From JASDSY01 sp041441465 (GTDB lineage Bacteria > Muiribacteriota > UBA9980), in NCBI GenBank assembly GCA_041441465.1, contig JASDSY010000040.1:179979-243978 (forward strand): DNA of 64,000 nt. Direction: 5' to 3'. The translations under genes were made by a program, and so were the position numbers. Below the pieces are notes generated by a model. The model saw only the letters and a program-made list of their open reading frames with translations. It ran no database searches and was not told where the DNA came from. Shown in pieces: positions 18,277 to 27,141 of this stretch (positions are counted from its first letter, which is position 1; every line of letters starts with the position of its first letter).

Positions 18277-20322
18277 TTAATCCTTTAAATTTTTATTACT
18301 TTTCTTTATATTGTTCATTATTATTTCATATAAAAGTTTATCGTTCACGATAGGTTTAGTTATATAGTCATCCATTCCGCATGAAATGAACTTTTCGCGG
18401 TCGCCTTCGAGCGCATAAGCAGTGAAGGCGATGATTGGCGTATATGTGCCGGCGCTCCTCTCGGATTCCCTGATAAGCTTTGTCGCGTCAAAACCATTCA
18501 TCTCAGGCATCTGGCCGTCCATGAGAATCAGGTCGAATTTTTGTTTCTTATGAATTTCGACGGCGGCAAGACCGTTATTTACTATTGTCGTATTCCAATT
18601 GAATTTTTCGGAAATCTCTTTTATGAGGTAACAGTTGATTTCGTCATCGTCAACAAGCAATAAATTTACTTTCGGTTCTGTTTTTGGCTGCTGCGGTTCA
18701 GGCGATGAAACTGCCGGTGTATTATCGGCTTCCTGAGTTATTTCAAACGGGATTGCAAATGCGAATTTGCTGCCTTTGCCGGGTTCGCTTTCGACTGTTA
18801 TGCTGCCGTTCATCATTTGCAAAAGTTCCTTGACTATTGTAAGGCCCAGGCCGATTCCTCCGAAACGGCGGGTATAGGTTTCTTCCAGCTGGTAAAAAGA
18901 ATTAAATATTTCACTTAATTTCTCGCGCGGAATCCCTATGCCGCTGTCTGAAATTTCGATTTTGAGTGTCGCTACATTATTTGATTTAGAAATTTCTTTT
19001 AAATTTATGTCAATATTGCCGGAAGTCGTGAATTTTATTGCGTTGCTTAAAAGGTTCATCATAATTTGCTTGAACCTTAACTGATCGCCGTTTACATTAT
19101 AATTAATATTTTCATTGTTTTGAAAATTTATCTTGATGCTACCGTTTTCTAATTGTCCTGAACTTAGATTTATTGATTCTTCGATAGAATTGACAATATT
19201 GAAAGGTTTCTTTACAAGTTTAAGCTTTTGCGTTTCGATTTTCGCGAAGTCAAGAATATCATTGATAATGTTAAAAAGATGCTCGGCTGATATTTTTACC
19301 ATTTCGTTATATTCTTTTTGCATTGAATTTAATCCGCTCTGGCTGAGTATGCTTGAAAACCCCATAATGCCGTTTAACGGCGTGCGAAGTTCGTGGCTCA
19401 TATTAGCCAGAAAACTGCTTTTGGCTTTGTTCGCCGATTCTGCCTGCTCTTTGGCTAAAATCAGCGCATCATAATTTTTTTTGCTTTCGGTAATATTTTC
19501 TATCATTCCCAATTTTTTAAGCGCCGCGCCGTTGCCGCCGACAAAAAAACCGCGGTCGCGTACCCATATATATTCATCTTTATATTTTATACGATATTCA
19601 TAATCGAGATATGAACATTCCTTTCTGGCTTTATCTGCTAATTCAAGAACTTTCAGCCGGTCATCAGGATGAAGCAAAGTATGAAGGTCGTCGAGTTGCA
19701 TTTTTAATTCGCTGAATCCAAAGACTTTTTTTATTGTATTGCAAAATATTACTTCGCCGGATTCGTAATTATATTCATAAGCGGCCTGGCCTGACGCTTC
19801 TACTATAAGGTCATATCGTTTCATCCAGTCGTTAAGTTTTTCTTCAACCGCTTTTCTTTCTATAAGTTCATGTTTTAAAAGCTCATTTGAAATTCTTAAT
19901 TCTTCGGTGCGTGTCGCGACCATTTCTTCCAGATTTGTTTGCAGCCTGCTTAATTGCAAATGCGTTTTGACGCGTGCGAGAAGTTCATCGCGCTGGAACG
20001 GCTTTGTTATGAAGTCCACAGCTCCGCACGAGAAGCCTTTTATGCGTTCTTCGAGCTCAGGAGCGGCGCTGAGGAATAAAATCGGTATGTCGCTGCTTTC
20101 TTTTTGCGATTTGATGCGGCGGCATACGTCAAAACCGTCCATGTCGGGCATCTTAACGTCGAGCAGAATAATTTCAGGCAATTCTATCGCTAAAGATGCT
20201 AACGCGCTTTCGCCGTTAGAAGCCGGCCTTACGTGATAACCTTCGGCCGTTAAAATATCGGCTAAAAGTTTTAATGCAGCAAGAGTATCATCGACTATTA
20301 AAATTCCTTTTCGCTCATTCAT
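18277..20322 (-). CDS. Hybrid histidine kinase with receivers at both ends (REC-PAS-HisKA-HATPase-REC)
   Basis: This 681-residue soluble protein begins with a receiver (GILIVDDT, phospho-acceptor Asp55 in LLDVKMPDMDG, Lys107 in TKPF). A coiled coil follows at about 125-165, then PAS about 165-285 (NITESK), HisKA with LANMSHELRTPLNG (His310), HATPase (N box near 424, DSGIGI near 459, GGIGLGL near 488-494) and a second receiver with Asp602 in LMDGQMPEMNG. Its ATG overlaps the stop of the membrane kinase by 4 bases, so the two are translationally coupled. The N-terminal receiver is a natural phosphate acceptor from the upstream kinase, giving a kinase-to-kinase relay. No DNA-binding output is present. 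Confidence 0.94.
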   Translation of the reverse strand: MNERKGILIVDDTLAALKLLADILTAEGYHVRPASNGESALASLAIELPEIILLDVKMPDMDGFDVCRRIKSQKESSDIPILFLSAAPELEERIKGFSCGAVDFITKPFQRDELLARVKTHLQLSRLQTNLEEMVATRTEELRISNELLKHELIERKAVEEKLNDWMKRYDLIVEASGQAAYEYNYESGEVIFCNTIKKVFGFSELKMQLDDLHTLLHPDDRLKVLELADKARKECSYLDYEYRIKYKDEYIWVRDRGFFVGGNGAALKKLGMIENITESKKNYDALILAKEQAESANKAKSSFLANMSHELRTPLNGIMGFSSILSQSGLNSMQKEYNEMVKISAEHLFNIINDILDFAKIETQKLKLVKKPFNIVNSIEESINLSSGQLENGSIKINFQNNENINYNVNGDQLRFKQIMMNLLSNAIKFTTSGNIDINLKEISKSNNVATLKIEISDSGIGIPREKLSEIFNSFYQLEETYTRRFGGIGLGLTIVKELLQMMNGSITVESEPGKGSKFAFAIPFEITQEADNTPAVSSPEPQQPKTEPKVNLLLVDDDEINCYLIKEISEKFNWNTTIVNNGLAAVEIHKKQKFDLILMDGQMPEMNGFDATKLIRESERSAGTYTPIIAFTAYALEGDREKFISCGMDDYITKPIVNDKLLYEIIMNNIKKSNKNLKD

Positions 20323-22784
20323 AATTTTTCCTCGCTGATTTTTTTCAATATGTTTAGTATCGGCGTGTAGTTAAATTTATTTGTATAAGCTGATAAAATA
20401 CTTCCTAATGCAGTATTTTGCTCATTTATAACCGAAATTATTCTTTCGATTTCCTTCATATTCAGCCTTATTAAAGCCTCGGTAAGTTCATTTTTTAACC
20501 CTTCCGGTAATTTTTTTAACATTTCTATCGTCTGTTCGCTTGTTATGTTTAACTCGTCTTTTGTCTTTTCATTCATGTTATCACGGACAATAGTTATTTT
20601 AAGATATTTTTCAAGAACATTAAAAATTTCATCTTCCATAAATGGTTTGGCTATGAATGTATCGCAGCCTGCATCGAGCATTTCCTGCCGGTCTTCCTTG
20701 AATGCCTGCGCCGTAACTGCTATGATGGCCGTATCTTTAGATTCCTGCCGGGCTCGTATCTGATTTGCCGCGGAACAGCCGTCGCATAAAGGCATGCGCC
20801 TGTCCATGAATATGACATGCGGCTGCCAGGTTTTGAACATTTCAATGCATTCCTCGCCGTTAATGGCTTCTTTGAGCTGGAACCCGAAAGGCGTGAGCAG
20901 ATTTTTCAAGAGTAATCGGTTTTCGGGCTGGTCTTCTGCAATTAATATGCGGTAGTTATCTGCGTTTTCTATGGAAATTACGCGCCCTTGGGTAACTTGA
21001 TTTTTTTGGATATCCGAAGGATTTGCCGGAATGTATTCTATCGAAAATGCGAATTTTGAACCGGCTCCTGGTTTGCTTGTCACGTTTATTGTGCCGCCAA
21101 GAAGTTTTATGTATTGTTGGGTTATCGGCAGGCCGAGGCCGGTGCCTTCGTGCTGGCCTATTTGTACGAACGGTATGAAAATTTTTTCAATGTCCTGCGG
21201 TTTGATGCCGATTCCGGTATCTTCGATTTCAAAAGAAAGATATTGCTTGTTGTCCGGAGCAGACATCAAATATAGCTTCATCGTAATTTGCCCTTTATTT
21301 GTGTACTTAATGGCGTTGCCTACAAGATTAATTATAATCTGTCTGAGTTTTGCCTGATCGGTTCTGACGTATTTCGGGAACGACGACGATTGGTCCATTA
21401 TAAGTTTAAGCCCTTTGAATTCGGCGCGCACGCGAAGCATGGTCAGCAAATCATTTGTAAGCTGCTCGAGGTCGAAATCCGAGAATTCAGCTTCAATTTT
21501 GCCGGCTTCGATTTTTGCGATATCAAGAATATCGTTGATTATTTTTAAAAGATGCTCGCCTGATTTTAATATAATTTCAAGGTTTTCTTTTTGGATTTGC
21601 GTTATGGCCGAATCATGTGCCATTATATGTGCAAATCCAAGGATTGCGTTCATCGGCGTCCTTAATTCGTGCGACATGTTAGATAAAAATAAAGATTTGG
21701 CGCGGTTAGCCGTTTCGGCGCGATCTTTGGCTATCGCAAGTTCGTTTGTACGGTTATTGACTAATTCTTCGAGATGTTCGCGGTGTTTATGCAGTTCGGC
21801 TTCGGTATTTTTCTTGTCGGTGATATCGTTAGAAAAACCGCAAAGCGCATAAGGTTCGCCCGTGGCGGCATCGCGTAACGCCACTTTGATGCTGTGATAA
21901 TAATGGATTGTGTTTTCAACCAGCGCCTGTTCCTCGAGCTCGATAGCTGAATTGCTTTCAAAAACGCGGCGGTCGTTATCCATAAATTGTTTTCCTATAT
22001 CGTTCTTGAAAATTTCGATGTCATTTTTGCCTTTTATCTTCTCGTTTGTAGTATGAAAAAGGTCGGTCCATTGGCGGTTGACGAAAATATAACGGCCGTT
22101 TTTGTCTTTCATGTAAATTAAGGCCGGCGAATTATCAAGTATCCCCTGAAGCTGATTGGCGAGCATTTTAACGCCGCTGCCGAAATAGCGGCTCAAGATG
22201 AAAACTATTATTATGGCCAGTATTGTTAAAAATGTTATCAGAAAAAGCAGTTTTATCATATTTGCGCTCTGGACTTTACGCGCCTCTTCGACATTGACTC
22301 CGACCCTTACGACTCCTAGAATTTCGGCATCCAGCCCGCCGTGGTACGGTACTAAAACTTCTTTTACGGTCTTTTGAGCGCTGCTTTCTGATATGATAAG
22401 GCTGTTTTTTTCAAGGCATTTCTTATTGGCTTGAAGCTCGGTTATTGATACGAAGGTGTCGTTTTTTGAAGGATTACTGTGCGCTATTATCAATCCTTCC
22501 GGAGTCTCGACTGAAATGAAGGCCAATTCGGAAACCTGTAAAATCATTTCCTCGACAAGCAGGCGCGCGTGATATTTGCCGGAAAAGCTCACGCGGCTTA
22601 TTGATTTTCCGAGTATGGAAGCCAGGGCGCCAGAAAGTCTGTCTTCTTCTTTAACTTGAAGGTCGGCATAAAGCAGGCTTGCGATGCCGACTGAAGTCAG
22701 CATCAGCAGGAGCACTACGGCGCCGAAACTGAGCGCTAATTTTCTGTCAACATGTCCGAATAATGGCGGGTCTTTTATTACCAT
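20319..22784 (-). CDS. Membrane hybrid histidine kinase paired with a periplasmic binding protein
   Basis: This 821-residue kinase has transmembrane helices at about 15-40 and 177-198 around a periplasmic domain of about 135 residues (double-Cache/sCache-like size). A PAS domain follows at about 210-325 (NDITDKK), a coiled coil to 360, HisKA with LSNMSHELRTPMNA (His372), HATPase (N box near 487, DTGIGI near 522, GTGLGL near 547), a receiver with Asp661 in FMDRRMPLCDG and a helical C-terminal tail of about 80 residues containing LPEGLKNELTEAL, a tail often found on hybrid kinases. It lies 18 bases after the periplasmic binding protein gene. By analogy with TorT-TorS and LuxP-LuxQ, the binding protein probably presents ligand to this kinase. 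Confidence 0.93.
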   Translation of the reverse strand: MVIKDPPLFGHVDRKLALSFGAVVLLLMLTSVGIASLLYADLQVKEEDRLSGALASILGKSISRVSFSGKYHARLLVEEMILQVSELAFISVETPEGLIIAHSNPSKNDTFVSITELQANKKCLEKNSLIISESSAQKTVKEVLVPYHGGLDAEILGVVRVGVNVEEARKVQSANMIKLLFLITFLTILAIIIVFILSRYFGSGVKMLANQLQGILDNSPALIYMKDKNGRYIFVNRQWTDLFHTTNEKIKGKNDIEIFKNDIGKQFMDNDRRVFESNSAIELEEQALVENTIHYYHSIKVALRDAATGEPYALCGFSNDITDKKNTEAELHKHREHLEELVNNRTNELAIAKDRAETANRAKSLFLSNMSHELRTPMNAILGFAHIMAHDSAITQIQKENLEIILKSGEHLLKIINDILDIAKIEAGKIEAEFSDFDLEQLTNDLLTMLRVRAEFKGLKLIMDQSSSFPKYVRTDQAKLRQIIINLVGNAIKYTNKGQITMKLYLMSAPDNKQYLSFEIEDTGIGIKPQDIEKIFIPFVQIGQHEGTGLGLPITQQYIKLLGGTINVTSKPGAGSKFAFSIEYIPANPSDIQKNQVTQGRVISIENADNYRILIAEDQPENRLLLKNLLTPFGFQLKEAINGEECIEMFKTWQPHVIFMDRRMPLCDGCSAANQIRARQESKDTAIIAVTAQAFKEDRQEMLDAGCDTFIAKPFMEDEIFNVLEKYLKITIVRDNMNEKTKDELNITSEQTIEMLKKLPEGLKNELTEALIRLNMKEIERIISVINEQNTALGSILSAYTNKFNYTPILNILKKISEEKL

Positions 22785-22802
22785 TTAATTCTCCTTAACA
22801 AA

Positions 22803-23858
22803 TTAAGGCTTGATAATTCTAAGGCTGCCGTTCCAATTAGGCGATACGCTTTTCCATGTTTTTTTAAATTCAGCCGGAATCGGGCCGTGCCAGCCCGGGT
22901 ACATTTTTAACGTTTCGAGAGTGACCGGGAATGTTGGTACTACGGCATGAAATGCTGTTTTTTCCCCTGTTAAAATCGAATATGCGGCTTTCATTGCTTC
23001 GGCGCCGAGCGGACCGCAAAATTGAGCCGAATCGATTACAGTCAGTATTCCGTTTTTTATGTTTTCAATCGATTGCGGGTCGCCGTCAAATGTTGCGATT
23101 TTTATTTCGTTTCTGCCGGCTTCATTCAGCTGCCGGGCCACCGCAAGGCCGCCGCCGTCGTTAACCGTGAATATTACATCGATGGAACCGCGTTCCGGAA
23201 AGTCTTTCAGAATGCCGAGCGCCGCTTTTTTTCCGCTGACCGGCTCTACGGCCAAGTAAGATTTTAATACTTTATATGAAATTTTACTCTGTGAAAGGCC
23301 GTCCAAAAAGCCGTTAACGCGTTCTACCGTCGAAGAGACATGCGGGTATTCGACAAGCACGAGGTTGATTGTTTTTTTACCGGCGAATTTAGATGCTATA
23401 TATTCGCCGGCTATATAGCCGCCCTGATAATTATCGGATGTCCTGTAAGCAGCAAGAGTTCCGCCGCTTATATATTGGTCATAGGCGACAACCGGTATTT
23501 TTAATTTATTGGCAAGTTTTAAAGGCTCTGCGAGCGCTGCGTTATCGGTCGGCTGAACTATTATAATATCTACGCCGCTCGAAATAAGGTCATACATTTG
23601 TTTTACCTGATTTTCAATGCCGCGCTGGCCGTCGCCTGCGACTTTGATTTCGAGTTTGACGGCGGGTTTTCCGCGCAATGCGGCTTCTTTATTTATTTTT
23701 GCCGCTTCGTCTTCCAGGCCTTTACTCATTGCAACCTGGCCTTCGATATTTTGCGACCAATATAAAACGCCGGCCCGAAACTCTTTTGAATATGCATGGC
23801 CTGAGGCAGATGTGATTATAACTAAAATTAACGCTAAAATGTATATTATATTTCGCAT
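22803..23858 (-). CDS. Periplasmic sugar-binding-type protein (RbsB/TorT-like) serving a kinase
   Basis: This 351-residue protein has a Sec signal peptide (residues 1-24, cleavage near AYS) and a type-I periplasmic binding fold: FRAGVLYWSQN, then DIIIVQPTDNAALAEPLKLANKLKIPVVAYD, YQGGYIAGEYIA, VERVNGFLDGL, TVNDGGGLAVARQL and IATFDGDPQSIENIKNG. These match the ribose/autoinducer-binding family (Peripla_BP_4). GGAGG lies 6 bases before the ATG. No ABC ATPase or permease is near. The next gene is a membrane histidine kinase, so it is probably a sensory rather than a transport protein. The ligand could be a sugar, AI-2-like molecule, polyol or TMAO-like solute; nothing in the sequence decides. Confidence 0.88.
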   Translation of the reverse strand: MRNIIYILALILVIITSASGHAYSKEFRAGVLYWSQNIEGQVAMSKGLEDEAAKINKEAALRGKPAVKLEIKVAGDGQRGIENQVKQMYDLISSGVDIIIVQPTDNAALAEPLKLANKLKIPVVAYDQYISGGTLAAYRTSDNYQGGYIAGEYIASKFAGKKTINLVLVEYPHVSSTVERVNGFLDGLSQSKISYKVLKSYLAVEPVSGKKAALGILKDFPERGSIDVIFTVNDGGGLAVARQLNEAGRNEIKIATFDGDPQSIENIKNGILTVIDSAQFCGPLGAEAMKAAYSILTGEKTAFHAVVPTFPVTLETLKMYPGWHGPIPAEFKKTWKSVSPNWNGSLRIIKP

Positions 23859-24342
23859 GTCATTCCTCCGCTCTTGTTGTTCGAATCTTCAGTTTTTTTA
23901 ATTTTTTAAAATATTGTTTTTCGGCTGGTTCGTATTAAAAACCCGGCCGCGAAGCTTCTTGAAAAACTTATGCTATATATATAAAAAAACGCATAAGCAT
24001 TAATACCGATGATTATTAAATAACGATATTACTATCTGCTTACGCGCCGTTATCAGCTTGCTTTGTATTTTAAAATGCTTTATTAAATCAAACAGCAATA
24101 AATTCTAAAAATAACGCCGCTAAACTTTGGATAATTTTTATCATCTTTAACGTTAGTTCACTATATATAAATTTACCAGATAAATTAATAAAAATCAATC
24201 TAAAAATTGGACTGAACTTTTGAAATTAATGATTTTTTAAGATTTTAAATAATTTATAATTTGAGCAATTGAACAAGTTATTGAATAAAAATGAAAAATA
24301 GGCTATAATTAAGATTAATTTTTATTAAGAAAGGTAATTATT
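23859..24342. other. Divergent intergenic region between sensory operon and beta-lactamase-like gene
   Basis: This 484-base AT-rich region separates divergent genes. It holds the promoter of the gene at 24343 and must hold that of the sensory operon. An inverted pair TTATGC...GCATAA lies near 23967-23999. I see no further gene. Confidence 0.5.
24281..24309 (+). promoter_or_regulatory. Sigma-70-type promoter of the metallo-beta-lactamase-like gene
   Basis: TTGAAT at 24281-24286 and a perfect TATAAT at 24304-24309 are separated by 17 bases. The leader is about 27 nt and includes an AAAGG ribosome binding site. Confidence 0.75.
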
Positions 24343-25128
24343 ATGACATTAAAAAAAATTATATTAACAGCGGCAGTTTTTTTATTTTTTTCAGTTCAGG
24401 CTTACGGCGCGCCTTTTAAACTTGATAAAACAAAGGTCGATCCTCGTGTTGAAATAAGCAGGATTAATGATAATATATGGGTACATACCGGCCGTTATAA
24501 ATTAGGCGGCGCGTATGTGGCGGCGAACGGAATCATCGCCGTGACGAAAAACCATGCTGTGCTTATTGATACACAATGGGATGACTCTCAGACTGCAAGT
24601 GTTCTTAAACAAATTAAACATAAATTCGGCAGGAAAGTTGAACTTGCGGTCATAACTCATGCGCACGCGGATAAAATCGGCGGTATAGATACGCTGTTAA
24701 AAAACGGTATAAAGGTTATAAGTACGCTTGATACATCGGATTTTGCCGCTAAAAATAATTATACAAGGCCCGCCGCTGAAATAACAAAAAATCCTGAATT
24801 TATTTGTGTTGACGGATTGAATATGGAATTTTATTATCCAGGACCGGCTCACACAAATGATAATATCGTAGTTTATTTCCCTGATTATAAAACTTTGTTT
24901 ACCGGGTGCATTATAAAAGGAATAAACGATGATAATCTTGGTAATACTGAAGACGGCGATATTTTGAAATATCCGGCTACGGTTAGAAATTTAATGGATA
25001 GATACAGTATGGCGGAAACTATTATCATAAGTCATGGAAAGGAAGGCGGCTTTGAACTTTTAAGACATACTTACCTGGTCGCGCTCCTGAAAAAAATAGA
25101 GTATGAAAAATCTCGTGTTAAAAATTGA
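24343..25128 (+). CDS. Subclass B1 metallo-beta-lactamase-like hydrolase
   Basis: This 261-residue protein has a signal peptide (1-22) and a metallo-beta-lactamase fold. The first zinc site reads THAHADKIGG (His106, His108) with His170 in PGPAHTNDN. The second site has Asp110, Cys189 in FTGCIIKG and His231 in SHGKEGG. That set, plus Lys192 three residues after the Cys and Asn201 in NLGN, is the subclass B1 pattern of BcII, CcrA and NDM. The text from VITHAHAD through GIKVISTLDTS and NIVVYFPDYKTLF also follows BcII closely. The final motif is ISHGK rather than the usual PGHG. It is therefore predicted to be a secreted two-zinc enzyme able to open beta-lactams; activity is inference, and it is the only gene on its transcript before 25125. 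Confidence 0.88.
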   Translation: MTLKKIILTAAVFLFFSVQAYGAPFKLDKTKVDPRVEISRINDNIWVHTGRYKLGGAYVAANGIIAVTKNHAVLIDTQWDDSQTASVLKQIKHKFGRKVELAVITHAHADKIGGIDTLLKNGIKVISTLDTSDFAAKNNYTRPAAEITKNPEFICVDGLNMEFYYPGPAHTNDNIVVYFPDYKTLFTGCIIKGINDDNLGNTEDGDILKYPATVRNLMDRYSMAETIIISHGKEGGFELLRHTYLVALLKKIEYEKSRVKN

Positions 25129-25154
25129 CAATATCTTCATTTTTGTGATACAAT
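25125..25154 (+). promoter_or_regulatory. Strong promoter overlapping the beta-lactamase stop codon
   Basis: A perfect TTGACA at 25125-25130 shares its TGA with the preceding stop codon. TACAAT lies at 25149-25154 after an 18-base spacer. The predicted start is near 25161, 55 bases before the small ORF at 25216. Confidence 0.65.
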
Positions 25155-25215
25155 GAAATTATTAAAAGCTGGATACGGTTGTTTTACAGATAAATAAATA
25201 TTAAAAGGTGTTGCG

Positions 25216-25341
25216 ATGTTTAAAATAATTTTAAAAATGCCTTATTTTTATGATGTTATTAAATATTTCAATGCCGTGTTAAATTGTGAATTCGACGAAT
25301 ATATATGCTCAGGAAATGACGGGTTGGCCATTAAATTTTAA
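25216..25341 (+). CDS. Possible 41-residue small protein in its own transcription unit
   Basis: The ATG at 25216 has AAAGGTG 5 bases upstream. The frame encodes 41 residues with an amphipathic/aromatic start (KIILKMPYFYDVIKYF) and a second acidic half containing two Cys. The stop codon lies in the loop of the terminator at 25315-25366. A strong promoter precedes it at 25125-25154, so about 205 nt would be transcribed. I know no family for it. It could instead be a small RNA whose ORF is accidental. Confidence 0.4.
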   Translation: MFKIILKMPYFYDVIKYFNAVLNCEFDEYICSGNDGLAIKF

Positions 25342-25366
25342 GGGCCGGTTCCGTCATTTTTTGTTT
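25315..25366 (+). terminator. Intrinsic terminator closing the small transcription unit
   Basis: AATGACGG (25315-25322) pairs with CCGTCATT (25351-25358). An inner TGGCC/GGCCG helix stacks on it, and a T-rich tract follows to 25366. Confidence 0.85.
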
Positions 25367-25534
25367 TACGGCGTGTTTGGGTTTTTAATTATTTTAGACG
25401 TAATTTTAACATTTAAGCCTTTACCTGAAATAATAAAAAACTTGAAAATTATATTGAATTAAAAATTGGAGTAACTTGAAAATTATTTTTTTATTACACG
25501 AACTTTAAAGTTTGAAGTTTAAAGCGAGGAAATA

Positions 25535-26932
25535 ATGCATGGCATAATCGATTCTTCAAATTACGGGATCGTTACGTCCATATGCGGCAGTGTTATAAAC
25601 GTTCGTTTTGAAAAATCTCTGCCGCCGGTTTATTCGCTGCTTCGAGCCGGTAAAAACGGCTCGATCGCTATTGAAGTGCTTGCGCAGCTCGGCGAAAACC
25701 TTGTGCGCGGTATTGCGCTGACTCCGAATCAGGGACTTGCCAGAGGGATGAAAGTTGAATATACTGGCGGTCCGATTAAAGTTCCGGTAGGCCGGAACGT
25801 TTTATCGCGGATGTTCAATGTATTCGGCGAGGCTATTGACGGCGGCGCGGCGCCTTCAAACGTCGAATTGCGCCCGATTCATCAGCCGCCGCCTTCATTG
25901 TTGCACAGGTCTACAAAATCAGAAGTTTTCGAGACGGGTATCAAGGTTATCGATATCTTAATGCCGCTCGAGCGCGGCGGCAAAGCCGGACTGTTCGGGG
26001 GTGCCGGCGTTGGAAAAACAGTTTTGCTTACTGAAATGATCCATAATATGGTAACCCGTCATGAAGGGGTCAGTATATTTTGCGGTATCGGCGAACGCTG
26101 CCGTGAAGGTGAAGAATTATACCGAGATATGAGAGATGCCGGTGTTTTGGCTAATATGGCAATGATTTTCGGGCAGATGAACGAACTGCCGGGCAGCCGT
26201 TTCAGAGTCGGCCATGCGGCCCTTACGATGGCAGAGTATTTTCGCGATGACGAACGCCGTGATGTTTTATTATTGATCGATAATATTTTTCGATTTATTC
26301 AGGCCGGTTCGGAGGTTTCCGGATTGCTGGGGCAGATGCCGTCCCGGCTCGGTTACCAGCCGACTATGGGAACTGACCTCGCCAAGCTCGAAGAGCGCAT
26401 TTCAAATACAGAAACCGGCGCGATTACATCGATACAGGCGGTTTATGTGCCGGCTGACGATTTTACCGACCCGGCGGCCGTCCATACTTTTTCTCACCTT
26501 TCGGCGTCCATTGTGCTTTCGCGTAAACGTGCCAGCGAAGGGCTTTATCCGGCTATCGATCCGCTGCAGTCTAATTCTAAAATGGCGACGCCGGGCATTA
26601 TCGGCGAAAGGCATTATAAAATCGCCCAGGAGATCAGGCGCACGCTCGCACAATATGAGGAACTGAAAGATATCATAGCTATGCTCGGTCTTGAACAATT
26701 GTCTCCTGAAGATCGTAACATTGTTTTTCGCGCTCGCCAGCTCGAGCGTTTCCTTACCCAGCCTTTTTTCACTACCGAACAGTTCAGCGGAATTTCAGGC
26801 AAAGCTGTATGCCTTGACGATACACTTGACGGCTGCGAACGGATACTGAACGATGAATTTAAAGGTTGGCCTGAATCGGCGCTTTATATGATCGGAAATA
26901 TCGAGGAAGCGAAGGCAAAATTTAAAAGTTGA
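25535..26932 (+). CDS. atpD: N-type ATPase F1 subunit beta
   Basis: The 465-residue catalytic beta subunit has the P-loop GGAGVGKT at 155-162, the GERCREGEELYRDM segment with the catalytic Glu, LLLIDNIFRFIQAGSEVSGLLGQMPSRLGYQPT and the SIQAVYVPADDFTDPAA segment. It resembles the alternate (N-type) beta subunits more than ordinary AtpD. It is the first gene of a nine-gene operon in the order atpDCQRBEFAG, which is diagnostic of N-ATPases. N-ATPases usually coexist with a housekeeping F-ATPase and are thought to pump ions outward with ATP. A GAGG site precedes the ATG. Confidence 0.95.
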   Translation: MHGIIDSSNYGIVTSICGSVINVRFEKSLPPVYSLLRAGKNGSIAIEVLAQLGENLVRGIALTPNQGLARGMKVEYTGGPIKVPVGRNVLSRMFNVFGEAIDGGAAPSNVELRPIHQPPPSLLHRSTKSEVFETGIKVIDILMPLERGGKAGLFGGAGVGKTVLLTEMIHNMVTRHEGVSIFCGIGERCREGEELYRDMRDAGVLANMAMIFGQMNELPGSRFRVGHAALTMAEYFRDDERRDVLLLIDNIFRFIQAGSEVSGLLGQMPSRLGYQPTMGTDLAKLEERISNTETGAITSIQAVYVPADDFTDPAAVHTFSHLSASIVLSRKRASEGLYPAIDPLQSNSKMATPGIIGERHYKIAQEIRRTLAQYEELKDIIAMLGLEQLSPEDRNIVFRARQLERFLTQPFFTTEQFSGISGKAVCLDDTLDGCERILNDEFKGWPESALYMIGNIEEAKAKFKS

Positions 26933-27141
26933 AACGGCCGTGTTATAGTTAATGAAAAACATAAGGGATTAGTTAATAATCGAAAATTCCGTTAAATTGA
27001 TTTTTAACCGCTGTTAGAGTTATTAAATTTAAGTAATTTAGCATATTATAATTTTCTAATTTGTATTTTGTTGTAAGAATTTCGTGACGGATTTGTAAGC
27101 GTTTTTTTGGCGGACTTAAATTGTGATCCGGGAGGTTGCAA

